The notes beneath the pieces were generated by a model that was not told the DNA's origin, ran no database searches, and worked only from the letters and a program-made list of their open reading frames with translations. From assembly GCF_000016665.1 (NCBI RefSeq), contig NC_009523.1:1-64000 (forward strand): a DNA stretch of 64,000 nucleotides, written 5' to 3'. Positions 15,687 to 24,896 of the stretch are shown piece by piece; the stretch's first letter is position 1, and every line of letters starts with the position of its first letter. The translations under genes were made by a program, and so were the position numbers. Source of the DNA: Roseiflexus sp. RS-1. Lineage in GTDB: Bacteria; Chloroflexota; Chloroflexia; Chloroflexales; Roseiflexaceae.

Positions 15687-17470
15687 AAGCACCTGTTCTC
15701 GCGCTCTTCCTGAGCATTGTTCTCATCATTGCCGGTTGCGGCGCGTCACCTGCAACTGCGCCCCCAACTGCTGAGCCGACCGTCGCGCCTTCTGCGACAC
15801 CGCTGAGCGAAGAGGCGGCGCTGCTCGCTACTATAGCAGCCAATGCGCCATCTCCCGCAGCAGCGACGCCTACCGTTCCACTGCCGACCACGTTCCCGAC
15901 CATCACCCTCGGACCGACAGCCGAACCGCGTCCATTGCCGGAAGGATGGTGGGATACTGCGGTGTGCTACGAAATCTTCGTTCGCTCGTTCTACGATAGC
16001 AACGGCGACGGCATTGGCGACATCAATGGGTTGATCGAGAAACTCGACTACATCAACGACGGCGATCCAACCGGAGGCGATGATCTGGGCGCCACCTGCA
16101 TCTGGTTGATGCCGGTGGCAGAAGCAGCGAGTTACCACGGCTACGATGTCATCGACTACGACGCCATTGAAAAAGACTATGGCACAAACGACGATTTCAA
16201 GCGTCTGATCGAAGCGGCGAACAGGCGCGGCATCCGGGTGATCGTCGATCTGGTGTTGAACCACACCTCCAGTGCGCATCCCTGGTTTCTCTCGGCGTTG
16301 AACGATCCATCATCACCCTACCGCGACTGGTACATCTGGTCGCCAGTTGATCCAGGTTACCGCGGACCGTGGGGACAACAGGTGTGGCACCGTTCGCCGG
16401 CGCGCAACGAGTACTACTACGGCATCTTCGTCGCCGAAATGCCCGATCTGAACTATCGCAACCCGGAAGTCGTCGCCGAGGCGGAGCGAATCGCCGCCTT
16501 CTGGCTGAATGAGATGGGGGTCGATGGGTTCCGACTGGATGCCATTAAACACATCGTTGAGAACGGTTCTGAGCAGGAAGGCACGCGCGAAACCCACGCC
16601 TGGATGCGTTCGTTCGAGGCGGCTATCGAGCGGATCAAACCGGGCGCGTTCACAGTCGGCGAAGTGTTCGGCGGGCGCGCTGGCTCGCTTGCTGCGTACT
16701 ACCCCGACCAGCTCGACACCTACTTCGAGTTTGGCGTTGCAGAAGGGATCCTGCGCTCGGCGAACACCGGCGCGCCAGGACCATACCTCACCGCTGTGGA
16801 AGAAGCGCTGACACGCCTTCCCTACCAGCGCTGGGCGCCGTTCCTCACCAACCACGATCAGGAACGCGCCATGACTGTTTTTGGCGGCGATGTCGGCAAA
16901 GCGCGCGTTGCAGCAATTGCGTTGCTGACCCTGCCCGGTCTCCCGTTCATCTACTATGGCGAGGAGATCGGCATGACGGGCGCAAAACCGGATGAGCGCA
17001 TCCGCACGCCGATGCAGTGGACCGGCGAACCCAGAGCGGGGTTCACGACCGGCACACCCTGGCAGGCGCCACAGAGCGACTTCACGACGGTGAATGTCGC
17101 TGCCCAACAAGCCGATCCCGACTCGTTGCTCAACCTGTATCGCACCCTCATCCGGCTGCATACCACCCGACCGGCGCTCGGCAAAGGCGATTTCACGCCT
17201 GTGAGCGCAACCGGCGGCGCAGCGGCTTTTCTCCGTCGCCACAACGACGATGTTGCACTGGTCGTCATCAACTTCAGCGCCAACCAGGTGTCGGGCGTTA
17301 CCCTTTCGGCGGCGCGGAGCAATCTTGAAGCGGGTACGTACAACCCTGATGTTCTGTTCGGCAGCGGCAACCTCCAACCGCTGACCGTCGGCGCCGATGG
17401 ATCTATCAGCGCGTATGCACTGCCCGATATTCCGCCACAAAGTGCGCTGATTGTCAGTCTTGTCAAGTGA
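15683..17470 (+). CDS. Lipoprotein alpha-amylase family glycoside hydrolase (GH13)
   Basis: A 595-residue secreted GH13 enzyme acting on alpha-glucosidic bonds. The N-terminus has a lipobox LIIAGC with Cys19 as the predicted lipid anchor, then a Pro/Thr/Ala-rich tether to ~residue 85. The TIM-barrel begins at WWDTAVCYEIFVRSF. Catalytic residues can be read: nucleophile Asp286 in DGFRLDAIKH, acid/base Glu327 in TVGEVF, and Asp392 in FLTNHDQ. A calcium/region-I histidine is in VLNHTSSAHPW, and PMQWTGE resembles oligo-1,6-glucosidase/trehalose-synthase-like members. The start overlaps the upstream stop (ATGA), so it is translationally coupled to the photolyase-like run. Precise substrate specificity is uncertain. 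Confidence 0.92.
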   Translation: MKAPVLALFLSIVLIIAGCGASPATAPPTAEPTVAPSATPLSEEAALLATIAANAPSPAAATPTVPLPTTFPTITLGPTAEPRPLPEGWWDTAVCYEIFVRSFYDSNGDGIGDINGLIEKLDYINDGDPTGGDDLGATCIWLMPVAEAASYHGYDVIDYDAIEKDYGTNDDFKRLIEAANRRGIRVIVDLVLNHTSSAHPWFLSALNDPSSPYRDWYIWSPVDPGYRGPWGQQVWHRSPARNEYYYGIFVAEMPDLNYRNPEVVAEAERIAAFWLNEMGVDGFRLDAIKHIVENGSEQEGTRETHAWMRSFEAAIERIKPGAFTVGEVFGGRAGSLAAYYPDQLDTYFEFGVAEGILRSANTGAPGPYLTAVEEALTRLPYQRWAPFLTNHDQERAMTVFGGDVGKARVAAIALLTLPGLPFIYYGEEIGMTGAKPDERIRTPMQWTGEPRAGFTTGTPWQAPQSDFTTVNVAAQQADPDSLLNLYRTLIRLHTTRPALGKGDFTPVSATGGAAAFLRRHNDDVALVVINFSANQVSGVTLSAARSNLEAGTYNPDVLFGSGNLQPLTVGADGSISAYALPDIPPQSALIVSLVK

Positions 17471-17526
17471 CAGCAGACGCAATCCGGTATGCGCCTCTTG
17501 CCGTCGGGCTGATGAAGATTGAGAAA

Positions 17527-18096
17527 TAAATCCGCTATCCCGCGCTAGCCGTGGGGCTGAAGCCCTCGGCTAGCCAGGGCGAAGCCCGCCTGCGCGGGCT
17601 GGAGCGGATTATGTACTCAAAGACCATAAGCCCTCGGCTAGCCAGGGCGAAGCCCGCCTGCGCGGGCGAGAGCGGACATATGCGTCTGCAATCAACGGCG
17701 CGTTCCGCCTGTCGGTTTTAATCCGGTATGCGCCTCTTGCCGTCGGGCTGAAGCCCTCGGCTATGCAAGGCGAAGCCCGCCTGCGCGGGCTGGAGCGGAT
17801 TATGTACTCAAAGACCATAAGCCCTCGGCTAGCCAGGGCGAAGCCCGCCTGCGCGGGCGAGAGCGGACATATGCGTCTGCAATCAACGGCGCGTTCCGCC
17901 TGTCGGTTTTAATCCGGTATGCGCCTCTTGCCGTCGGGCTGAAGCCCTCGGCTATGCAAGGCGAAGCCCGCCTGCGCGGGCTATGCGGAATAATGACTCA
18001 AAGACCATCATTTCGGTCTACACTCCGCCGGAAGCGGCCGTCTCGCGCGATACGGCAGACCCGGACAAGGGTCAACGTATCTGAGAACTGCTATAA
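17527..18096. repeat. Hairpin-rich repeat block with a 191-bp tandem duplication and a TIR-like right end
   Basis: 17,527-17,630 is nearly identical to part of the TIR element at 10,981. From 17,630 a 191-bp unit is repeated in tandem (17,630-17,820 and 17,821-18,007, the second ending differently). Each unit holds two REP-like hairpins built from GCCCTCGGCTA and GCCCGCCTGCGCGGGC. The right end (18,072-18,096) matches the terminal repeat of the 10.9-kb element and runs into the SDR gene. The gap 17,471-18,071 holds no supported gene. Confidence 0.75.
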
Positions 18097-18938
18097 TTGC
18101 ACAAATGCACACTGACATCCCACAGACGCCGCGCCAGGGCATCATCACGCGCAAGCGTCGACGGCTCGATGGGACGACATTTTGCGAAGTGTGCGCCTGT
18201 GACCCCGGCAACCTCAGGCGAGGTCGCAAGATACACCGACGTCTGCGCGCCCTGCTCAGGCGTTTGAGCAAACAGACGCATCCACACATTATGGACGAAC
18301 CATCCCTGCACGCCAGTGTAGACGCGCGCAAAGTCAGTTTTCACCAGACCCGGCTCCAGGCTGTTGGCAGTCACGCCAGAACCGGATAGTCGCCGCGCCA
18401 GTTCGCGTGTGAACAGCACATTGCACAATTTCGACCGGAAATACGCCCGATCCATAGTATAGCCGCGTTCGAGATGGAGATCATCAAAATCGATGCTCCC
18501 CCACCGATGCACCAGCGACGATACGACGACAATACGTGATGGCGCACCAGCCTTCAGTGCATCCAGCAAACAGTGGGTCAAAAGAAATGGCGCTCCATGG
18601 TTGACGGCGAGCGTCATTTCGATGCCATCGACGCTGAGGGTGCGTTGCGGCAGTTGCAGTCCGGCGTTGTGGATAAGAACGTGAATGTGGGCATAGCGGG
18701 CACGAATATCGTCGGCTACCTGACGCACCTCGGCCTGCGACGACAGATCGGCGCGAAAGAGGTCAACCGGTGCAGAGGCGACGCGCTGCACCTCTGTCTG
18801 TGCCGCCTCGCCACGTGCGCGGTTGCGACAGATCATGACGACGGTGGCGCCCATCCGCGCCAGACCAAGCGCCGTGGCTTTGCCAATACCCGTGTTTGCG
18901 CCGGTGACAACGCAGACACGACCGGTCATATCGTTCAT
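18072..18938 (-). CDS. SDR oxidoreductase (retinol-dehydrogenase-like)
   Basis: A 288-residue SDR of the retinol dehydrogenase/WWOX-like branch: TGANTGIGKATAL (cofactor loop), CRNRARGE (NADP-preferring basic residues), HNAGLQL, VVVSSLVHRWG and the catalytic pair in YFRSKL. The last residues (YSSSQIR and stop) are encoded by the terminal inverted repeat of the adjacent repeat element, so the original C-terminus was probably replaced by an insertion. It is downstream of a small membrane protein (15-bp gap) and a TetR regulator on the same strand, suggesting one regulated operon. Substrate unknown, probably a lipophilic alcohol or aldehyde. Confidence 0.88.
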   Translation of the reverse strand: MNDMTGRVCVVTGANTGIGKATALGLARMGATVVMICRNRARGEAAQTEVQRVASAPVDLFRADLSSQAEVRQVADDIRARYAHIHVLIHNAGLQLPQRTLSVDGIEMTLAVNHGAPFLLTHCLLDALKAGAPSRIVVVSSLVHRWGSIDFDDLHLERGYTMDRAYFRSKLCNVLFTRELARRLSGSGVTANSLEPGLVKTDFARVYTGVQGWFVHNVWMRLFAQTPEQGAQTSVYLATSPEVAGVTGAHFAKCRPIEPSTLARDDALARRLWDVSVHLCNYSSSQIR

Positions 18939-18953
18939 GGTTCGCCTCTTCGC

Positions 18954-19379
18954 TCATACGTTCACGATGCGCATCAGACCGCCAGGAAGCAGCGACATTC
19001 CGATAACCGCACACATCAACGCTCCGCTGACCGAGAACAGACTATTGCGCGCCCGCACCCTGACGGGAGCATCATCCCAGCGCAGAAACAGAAAACTGAC
19101 GACGATGGCGAGGCAGGTTACGATGCCGTGAAGGATGCTCGTAAGCGGGAAAGCTGCACCCAGCGCGCCCAAACCGAAGAGCGCCACCAGACCCAGCACT
19201 CCCTGCACGGTCATCACAGCAGCGAATCCTGTCAGCAATACCCGATCGATCCCTCCACGCGCCTCGTTACGCACCCACACCCAGCCGCAGCGCACAAGAG
19301 CAGCAAGCGCCAGCGCCAACAGGATCCAGCGCCCCATTGAATGCCAGTTGTACGCCAGCAGCACCAGTTCACGAAGCAT
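18954..19379 (-). CDS. Four-helix integral membrane protein, unknown function
   Basis: A 141-residue hydrophobic protein with about four membrane spans (near 17-32, 47-70, 78-100 and 113-135). A Trp/Arg-containing loop CGWVWVRNEARGG follows span 1 and RWDDAPVRVRARN follows span 3. I do not recognise the family. It sits between the TetR gene (89 bp upstream) and the SDR (15 bp downstream) and is likely cotranscribed with them. Confidence 0.7.
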   Translation of the reverse strand: MLRELVLLAYNWHSMGRWILLALALAALVRCGWVWVRNEARGGIDRVLLTGFAAVMTVQGVLGLVALFGLGALGAAFPLTSILHGIVTCLAIVVSFLFLRWDDAPVRVRARNSLFSVSGALMCAVIGMSLLPGGLMRIVNV

Positions 19380-19468
19380 AGCGACTTCCTTTCCCCAGTA
19401 ACAGTTTCAGCCATCTGAAAACGTTCTCCGCATCTCGTCGCGCAACGCGGGGGCGCTCCACGCCGGGA

Positions 19469-20176
19469 TCAACCGGAATGATCATCTCTCCTGAAAAACT
19501 GCCGCTCGATGGACGCAATCTCGTACTCATAGAGCGCCTTGATGTCAGCGCCGAAGGGTGGCAGGTTCCCGGTGATCTGGAGTGACACCAGTCCATGCAC
19601 CCGCGCCCAGATCAGCACCGCCACCGAGAGCGACAGAATATCAGCATCGCCGCCAAACAGTTTCCACTCTTCGAGGAGCGCCTCATAGCCTGGTATCAGA
19701 GGCGGGAAAGAGTCCGTCTGTAACGTTCCTGCCCGACGCGCCGCTTCCACCACGCTCACGAGTGCGCCAAACGCTCGCGCCGAAGCAGGAAAGACCTGAT
19801 CCATCGGCGCTACATAACCAGGAATCGGTGCGCCAAAGATGAGTTGATAGCGCTGCGGATGCGCCAGCGCCCACTGACGATACGCACGCCCGATGGCGTA
19901 CAGCCGCCCGATGAGATCATGCGGCGGGAAGGCGTCGCACGCAGCGATCTGCGCATCGCCCAGGGACGTGAAGGCATCGATGATCAACGCCGTCACCAGC
20001 GCATCGCGGTCGGGGTAGTAGTTGTAGATGGCAGGCGCAGTGATCCCCAGGGCGCGGGCAATGGAGCGCAGGCTCAATGCAGGAGCGCCATACCTGGCAA
20101 TGTGCTGCCAGGCGGTTTCCTTGATCGCCTCCTGCAGATTGATACTGCGTTCGCCTTTGCGTGGTCGTGGGGACAT
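19469..20176 (-). CDS. TetR/AcrR family transcriptional regulator
   Basis: A 235-residue repressor-type protein. The N-terminal HTH spans about 15-60: SLRSIARALGITAPAIYNYYPDRDALV is the characteristic second half (quoted in part: GITAPAIYNYYPDRD). The C-terminal ligand domain includes a TetR-C-type segment HPQRYQLIFGAPIPGY seen in WHG-domain members. Its promoter at 20,215-20,242 overlaps a 15-bp palindrome, so autorepression is likely. It probably controls itself and the downstream membrane protein and SDR genes, and perhaps the divergent small membrane gene at 20,290. Inducer unknown. Confidence 0.92.
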   Translation of the reverse strand: MSPRPRKGERSINLQEAIKETAWQHIARYGAPALSLRSIARALGITAPAIYNYYPDRDALVTALIIDAFTSLGDAQIAACDAFPPHDLIGRLYAIGRAYRQWALAHPQRYQLIFGAPIPGYVAPMDQVFPASARAFGALVSVVEAARRAGTLQTDSFPPLIPGYEALLEEWKLFGGDADILSLSVAVLIWARVHGLVSLQITGNLPPFGADIKALYEYEIASIERQFFRRDDHSG

Positions 20177-20202
20177 GCGCCCTCAAAAACTAAACAGCGT
20201 AC

Positions 20203-20242
20203 ATTTACACTGTAAATATACATCGTTTATTTTTCTTGTCAA
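20203..20242 (-). promoter_or_regulatory. TetR-gene promoter with overlapping palindromic operator
   Basis: On the minus strand TTGACA (20237-20242) and TATATT (20215-20220) are 16 nt apart, close to consensus. The palindrome ATTTACA-C-TGTAAAT (20203-20217) overlaps the -10. This is a textbook position for TetR autorepression. Confidence 0.75.
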
Positions 20243-20289
20243 GAGCGAAATGCCGATCTATGCTACACTTTGTGCAGGAGAGAGGATCG

Positions 20290-20595
20290 ATGAGCAATGC
20301 TGTACAACGTGGGGCAATCGCCGGTCTGATCACGGGCGCCCTGGCGCTTGCAAGCCTCCTGGCGCTTGCCATGCATTGTTTGCCGCTCCGCATCTCCGCT
20401 GTGATGCCCATGCCCTGGTACTGCGCCGATCCGGTGTACGGCGCGCTCGGGTTTCTGGCTTTCCCGGTGAATCTGTTGACGAATGATCTGGCGCAGGCAA
20501 TCTGGCTCGCTCCGCTCTCCCTGATCACGTATATGCTGCTGGGGATAGCAATCGGATCAATGCTGAGAAAGGCTCGCTCGCCGGGTGAGTTTTGA
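20290..20595 (+). CDS. Small membrane protein, unknown function
   Basis: A 101-residue protein with two to three hydrophobic segments (about 8-28, 47-63 and 72-92), beginning MSNAVQRGAIAGL and ending in a basic tail. ATG 20290 is chosen because AGAGAGG lies 5 nt upstream. It is divergent from the TetR gene, with the TetR operator about 75 bp upstream, so co-regulation is possible. Family not recognised. Confidence 0.6.
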   Translation: MSNAVQRGAIAGLITGALALASLLALAMHCLPLRISAVMPMPWYCADPVYGALGFLAFPVNLLTNDLAQAIWLAPLSLITYMLLGIAIGSMLRKARSPGEF

Positions 20596-20602
20596 CGAGA
20601 GG

Positions 20603-20630
20603 GGTTGAAGGTTGAAGGTTGAAGGTTGAG
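20603..20630 (+). repeat. Heptanucleotide tandem repeat GGTTGAA (4 units)
   Basis: Four in-phase 7-bp units directly follow the stop of the small membrane gene. The same heptamer, or its complement TTCAACC, forms arrays at 30,946-31,022 and 43,184-43,312. Confidence 0.8.
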
Positions 20631-20716
20631 CGGTGGGCTGTAGCTCTGTGTTCGGTTCAATGTGTACGTCACTATGGTATACTTCAAGCATACAGGCGTT
20701 GCAAGGGCAGAGGGTC

Positions 20717-20794
20717 ATGCCATATTCCATTGAATATACAGAGAATGCAGGCGAAGATATTGCCTATTTTAATTGGAATGCAATGCCGATATAG
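20717..20794 (+). pseudogene. Relic of a RelE/ParE-type toxin gene
   Basis: A 25-codon reading frame starts MPYSIEYTENAGEDIAYF, which resembles the N-terminus of RelE/ParE-family toxins (typical -Y-I-E-Y-T-x-x-A-x-E-D), then stops at TAG. An extended -10 TGGTATACT lies at 20,675-20,683. The remainder of the gene is missing. The following AT-rich stretch to 20,880 holds no intact gene. Assignment is from short similarity and is tentative. Confidence 0.4.
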
Positions 20795-20880
20795 GTAAGC
20801 AGAGGATTACTTTGCAGAATCTCTCTCCATTCTCTTAAAGTTTAGTGCTTTACATGGAAAAGGCGACCAAGCAGTGCTGA

Positions 20881-21662
20881 TTTGAGGGCGCTATTCTAAA
20901 AAGACAGGGGAGAATCCAAGAAGCAAAGGACAAATTACTTCGGAGTCTGGAGATGAAGACAGAGATCAAAGATTACCCGCGATGCTATGAGCTATATAAT
21001 TGGTTAGGAGAACTTATGGAAGTCAGCGCAAAACGTGTCCAGAACTCAGCTCATAATCTTACATTAGCGGATAACTACTACAAAGAATGTATCTCTCAGG
21101 CGCAAGTCTCAAAAAGCAGGCATTATTTTGCGCGCACCGCTCTTATTGGCCTCATCCGCGTCAAACACGCTCAGGGGGGCAATGCCGCCATTTCATCGCT
21201 GCCGGCGGAGGTGGAGCAACTCGCCCAGCAGTACGAATACAACGACCACCTGGCATCGCTGCGGCTCACGCAGGGGCATATCGCCTGGGAAGGCAACGCA
21301 CCTGCGTGGGAGAACGGCTTTGACGCCGTGCTGCGCTACTACCAGCACGCTCTCATCTACGCCCTGCGCTACAACCGCTTTTTGCCGGATGAAGTCCTGA
21401 GCGGCCGCCCCAGGGCACGCCGTTGCGTCCCATCATCCCCGAATGCCTGCAGCGCGGCGAGGAAGGGCGGCGGATGCTCATCGTCCTGCGCGATTGGTGG
21501 CAGACGGGCACGAACGACATCGGCACGCCGCGCCCCGATACGATTTCACCCATCCCCGAAGGTATCGCGCTGCTCGAAGCCGAACGCATCGCCCGCGAGC
21601 GCGAGCCGGGAGACGGCTCGCTGCAGAAGAGTGTGGTGGAGCAGATTGAGGCAGTGCTGTGA
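20881..21662 (+). pseudogene. Broken TPR-containing protein (C-terminal part, frameshifted)
   Basis: Reading opens after an in-frame stop at 20,878 without a start, giving TPR-like helices (ILKRQGRIQEAKDKLL, then ELYNWLGELM and HYFARTALIGLIRVKHA). The coding frame is lost at a C-run (21,408-21,411) where one base seems to be missing. The continuation GTPLRPIIPECLQRGEEG to QKSVVEQIEAVL is in another frame and ends at 21,662. It looks like the C-terminal region of a STAND-type NTPase with TPRs, whose N-terminal type is also found as a fragment at 22,266. Composition at 20,700-21,100 is AT-richer than the flanks, consistent with acquired DNA. Confidence 0.6.
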
Positions 21663-21970
21663 AGACCATCGAGCAAATCTTGCGACAACTGACAAATGGC
21701 GAATTTGAGTTTACCCGCCATGCTCTGCGACGAGTCGTTGAGCGCAACATCAGCGAGAGCGAGATTCGTCAAGCGGCGAGAAATGGTCGTATCATTGAAG
21801 ATTATCCTGACGACAAGTACTCGCCCAGTTGCCTGATATTGGGCTTTACTCAAGAAGGACGACCCTTGCACATTCAGGTATCGTATGCCGAAAACGAAAA
21901 AGTGAGAATCATCACTCTATACGAGCCTGATCCTGATGAATGGATAGAGTTCTCAAAACGGAGGTTGTAA
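21659..21970 (+). CDS. DUF4258 domain protein, probable toxin of a toxin-antitoxin-like pair
   Basis: A 103-residue DUF4258 protein. The family has a RelE/MqsR-like fold with a conserved helix FTRHALRRVVERNIS, then IIEDYPDDKYSPS and a strand LHIQVSY. It starts at GTG 21659 overlapping the stop of the broken TPR gene and is directly followed, with a one-base overlap, by a YgiT-type zinc-finger gene. DUF4258 with YgiT-like partners is a recurrent arrangement in Chloroflexota and cyanobacteria by my knowledge and looks like an MqsRA-type module. Ribonuclease activity is inferred only. Confidence 0.8.
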   Translation: MKTIEQILRQLTNGEFEFTRHALRRVVERNISESEIRQAARNGRIIEDYPDDKYSPSCLILGFTQEGRPLHIQVSYAENEKVRIITLYEPDPDEWIEFSKRRL

Positions 21971-22200
21971 TGTTCAAGTGCCATGTCTGCGGTTCGACGG
22001 AAGGACAGGAGGCGCGTGTCCATGAAGTGTTTCACATTGACGGACAGTTCGTGCTGGTGGAAAACATTCCCGCCGTTGTCTGTCGCCGTTGTGGTGAGAC
22101 CATTTTTAGCCGAGAGACGGCTGAGTCGGTGCGACAACTGGTACGCGGACAAGGCAAGCCTGTCAAGTCAGTGCGACTGGATGTCTTTGCGTATGCCTGA
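21970..22200 (+). CDS. YgiT-type zinc finger protein, probable antitoxin
   Basis: A 76-residue protein with two CxxC pairs (CHVCG near residue 4 and CRRCGE near 40), typical of the YgiT/MqsA N-terminal zinc domain, here without the DNA-binding HTH domain of full MqsA. The end QGKPVKSVRLDVFAYA is typical of these short forms. ATG 21970 follows GGAGG by 6 nt and overlaps the last base of the DUF4258 gene, so the pair is translationally coupled. Confidence 0.82.
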   Translation: MFKCHVCGSTEGQEARVHEVFHIDGQFVLVENIPAVVCRRCGETIFSRETAESVRQLVRGQGKPVKSVRLDVFAYA

Positions 22201-22265
22201 ACAGCAATCAGCAACTCTGTGGCTATTGCTTCATCCTTCACCTTTTGTCATAAGGAGAGCCACCT

Positions 22266-22555
22266 ATGTCCTCTCTTTCCGAGCACGACCGCGAACTGCA
22301 AACCTATTTCACCGATGTGGAGCACCTGCGCGAACTCTTCAAGCAGTGGCTCGCTGCGCCCACGTTGCCCAAACGGATGCTGGTCATTCACGGCGTTGGC
22401 GGCGTGGGCAAGTCGTCGCTGCTGAAGAAGATTTTGCCGATGAAATTGCACGAACACGGCAAAATGCTGCACTTATGGACCTCTTGCGCGATAGAGCGCA
22501 AGAGAAAAAGCGATTGACCTCCGAAGAAATGCGGAAGCGCCTTGGTCTAGATTAG
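22266..22555 (+). pseudogene. Truncated STAND/AAA-type P-loop NTPase, N-terminal fragment
   Basis: ATG 22266 with AAGGAG upstream opens a frame MSSLSEHDRELQTYF leading to a Walker A, HGVGGVGKSSLLKK. It breaks off after ~70 residues and ends at 22,517 in low-information sequence. From about 22,470 another frame reads MDLLRDRAQEKKRL and ends RKRLGLD at 22,555, which looks like the C-terminus of a different gene joined by deletion. The gene is therefore a remnant, possibly of the same kind of protein as the TPR relic at 20,881. Confidence 0.55.
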
Positions 22556-24036
22556 TGTATCATCCCTTCCAGCAATTCTGCCACTGCCGCCCGGTGGATC
22601 TTCCCTGACGCGGTGCGCGGCAACTCGTCAACGACCCGGACGATGCGCGGTTGTTTGTAGCCTGCCAGCCGGGTGCGACTGAACGCCAGGATCTCGCGCA
22701 CGTCCACGGCTGGATCGCGCAGTACGAGCACAGCGCCGACCTGTTGCCCCCACTCCGGTGAAGGAACGCCGACAACCGCAACATCGGCGACGGCTGGATG
22801 CTGACGCAGCACCTGTTCGATCTCAGCCGGGTAGATATTCTCACCGCCGCTGATGATCAGATCGCTGCGTCGCTGCACGACCCACAGATCACCGTCGGCA
22901 TCGAGATAGCCGATGTCTCCCGTCGCAAACCAGGCGCCAGCGTCGAGCGGCGGTTCGCCGAGATACCCGCGCATCAGGGTCGGTCCGCGTATCAGAATGT
23001 CGCCGTAGACTCCGGGTGGTTGATCATGCCCTGCTTCATCGACGACACGCACGCTGGTGAATAGCAGCGGGCGTCCGACGCTGCCGGGTTTGCGCCGCAC
23101 CTGTTCGGGCAGCGCTGTGGCGACCTGCGATGCCGCCTCGGTCAATCCATAGGTTGTGGCAAGCGCCCATCCTGCCTGTAACGCGCGTTTCAGCAGGTCG
23201 GGCGACGCGGCAGCCCCGCCGAGCAGCACGAGTCGCAGGCGTGGCGGCGGCGGTTCATCGCCGAACAGTTCCAGCAGGCGGTGGAGCATCGTCGGCACAA
23301 GTGAGATCAGCGTCACCGGCGCGGTTGTCATGCGATGGGCAATGGCTGCGGCATCGAAGCGCTGCCAGAGATCAACGGCGGTTCCGTAGAGGCAAGATCG
23401 CAGAAGAATGCTGAGTCCGCCGACGTGGTACAACGGCAGCACGCAGAGCCATCGATCATCGGGAAGCACGCCGATACGATAGGCTGATGCCATCGCGCTG
23501 GCGAAGAATGCGCCACAGGTCAGGACTGCGCCCTTGGGACTGCCGGTTGTCCCCGATGTGAAGATGATTGCGAAAGGCGCGTCGGGGTCGATCATACCCT
23601 CACGGAACGTTGCGGGATCGCCGGTCAACCGGTCAAGCGGCGTCAGGCGTGGGTCATCAATCGGATCGACGCACAGCAGTCGGGGCGCAGATGGCAGCGC
23701 CAGCGCTGTCGGCAGGGTGTCACGGTCGCAGAGCAGGAAGCAGCATCCGGCACTGCGCACCTGCATATCGAGTTCCACCGGTGTGAGCCGGGTGTTGAAC
23801 AGCGCCAGCGTCACTCCGAGACGTGCTGCGGCATGAATCGCCAGCGCCGCTTCCAGACGGTTTGGCAACAGGATGCCCACCACATCGCCGCGCGACACGC
23901 CCCACGCGAACAGACGGGCAGCAAACTGCGCCGTCTGTTCGTTCAGTGCTCTGTAGGTCAGCATCGTCTCGCCGACGATCAGCGCCACCCCGTCGGGGCG
24001 CGCCTTCGCCTGAGCCGAGAGCCAGTCGGGCATCAT
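22552..24036 (-). CDS. menE: 2-succinylbenzoate-CoA ligase (MenE)
   Basis: A 494-residue AMP-forming acyl-CoA synthetase. MenE activates 2-succinylbenzoate to its CoA ester in menaquinone biosynthesis. Motifs: [13 protein letters not shown] (phosphate loop), [11 protein letters not shown], the adenylation aspartate in [26 protein letters not shown], and the C-terminal catalytic lysine in [10 protein letters not shown]. Assignment to MenE rather than another ligase rests on the operon: its ATG overlaps the menB stop by 4 nt, and menD and menF lie upstream. Menaquinone is the quinone of anoxygenic phototrophic Chloroflexota. Confidence 0.93.
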   Translation of the reverse strand: MMPDWLSAQAKARPDGVALIVGETMLTYRALNEQTAQFAARLFAWGVSRGDVVGILLPNRLEAALAIHAAARLGVTLALFNTRLTPVELDMQVRSAGCCFLLCDRDTLPTALALPSAPRLLCVDPIDDPRLTPLDRLTGDPATFREGMIDPDAPFAIIFTSGTTGSPKGAVLTCGAFFASAMASAYRIGVLPDDRWLCVLPLYHVGGLSILLRSCLYGTAVDLWQRFDAAAIAHRMTTAPVTLISLVPTMLHRLLELFGDEPPPPRLRLVLLGGAAASPDLLKRALQAGWALATTYGLTEAASQVATALPEQVRRKPGSVGRPLLFTSVRVVDEAGHDQPPGVYGDILIRGPTLMRGYLGEPPLDAGAWFATGDIGYLDADGDLWVVQRRSDLIISGGENIYPAEIEQVLRQHPAVADVAVVGVPSPEWGQQVGAVLVLRDPAVDVREILAFSRTRLAGYKQPRIVRVVDELPRTASGKIHRAAVAELLEGMIH

Positions 24037-24896
24037 GGTCGGCGGGGGAACTTCGAGAAATCGGGCTTGCGTTTCTCAAGGTAGGCTTTCCTGCCCTCGT
24101 TGCCTTCTTCGGTCATGTAGAAGAGCATCGTCGCATCGCCCGCCAGCACCTGGATGCCGGTCTGTCCATCCAGATCGGCGTTGAAGCCAGCCTTGAGGAA
24201 GCGGATGGCAATCGGACTCTTCTCAAGAATCTCCTGCGCCCAGCGTACCGCCTCATCTTCCAGTTCATCAACCGGCACCACCGTATTCACCAACCCCATC
24301 TCCAGCGCCTGCTGCGCGTTGTACTGGCGGCAGAGGTACCAGATCTCACGCGCTTTCTTCTGCCCGACAATCGCCGCCAGATAACTCGCGCCAAAACCGG
24401 CATCGAAACTGCCAACGATCGGACCGGTCTGTCCGAAGATGGCATTGTCCGCTGCAATCGTCAGGTCGCAGATCACGTGCAGAACATGCCCGCCGCCAAT
24501 AGCGTATCCGGCAACAGCAGCGATCACCGGCTTGGGCATCGTGCGGATGTAGCGTTGCAGTTGCAGGACGTTCAAACGGGCGACACCCTGGTCGTCGACG
24601 TACCCCGCCTGCCCGCGCACTGTCTGATCGCCGCCGGAGCAGAAGGCGTATTTGCCATCCTTCGGGCTTGGACCGTTGCCGGTCAGAATGACAACGCCGA
24701 CTTCCTGGTTGTGCCAGGCGCTCAGAAAGGCTTCGGTCATCTCGTCAATCGTTTTCGGACGGAACGCATTGCGGATTTCCGGTCGGTTGAAGGCAATGCG
24801 CGCAATGCCGCCGCCAACGTGAAAGGTGATGTCTTCGTACTCCTTCACCTCCGTCCATTCGACCAGCGATGAAAGTTTGGGGGTGAAACGTGTCAT
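24033..24896 (-). CDS. menB: 1,4-dihydroxy-2-naphthoyl-CoA synthase (MenB)
   Basis: A 287-residue crotonase-fold enzyme that cyclises succinylbenzoyl-CoA to dihydroxynaphthoyl-CoA. Typical MenB features: early [26 protein letters not shown] (oxyanion loop and the MenB-specific GGDQ), [11 protein letters not shown], and [15 protein letters not shown] containing the MenB catalytic aspartate. ATG 24896 follows AAGGAGGAG; the frame could extend to 24917 without benefit. Its stop overlaps menE. 166 bp separate it from menD. Confidence 0.97.
   Translation of the reverse strand: MTRFTPKLSSLVEWTEVKEYEDITFHVGGGIARIAFNRPEIRNAFRPKTIDEMTEAFLSAWHNQEVGVVILTGNGPSPKDGKYAFCSGGDQTVRGQAGYVDDQGVARLNVLQLQRYIRTMPKPVIAAVAGYAIGGGHVLHVICDLTIAADNAIFGQTGPIVGSFDAGFGASYLAAIVGQKKAREIWYLCRQYNAQQALEMGLVNTVVPVDELEDEAVRWAQEILEKSPIAIRFLKAGFNADLDGQTGIQVLAGDATMLFYMTEEGNEGRKAYLEKRKPDFSKFPRRP

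Noticed and set aside
16313-17482. Long minus-strand open frame (389 codons) opposite the GH13 gene
   Set aside because: Antisense shadow; the GH13 catalytic residues are all on the plus strand.
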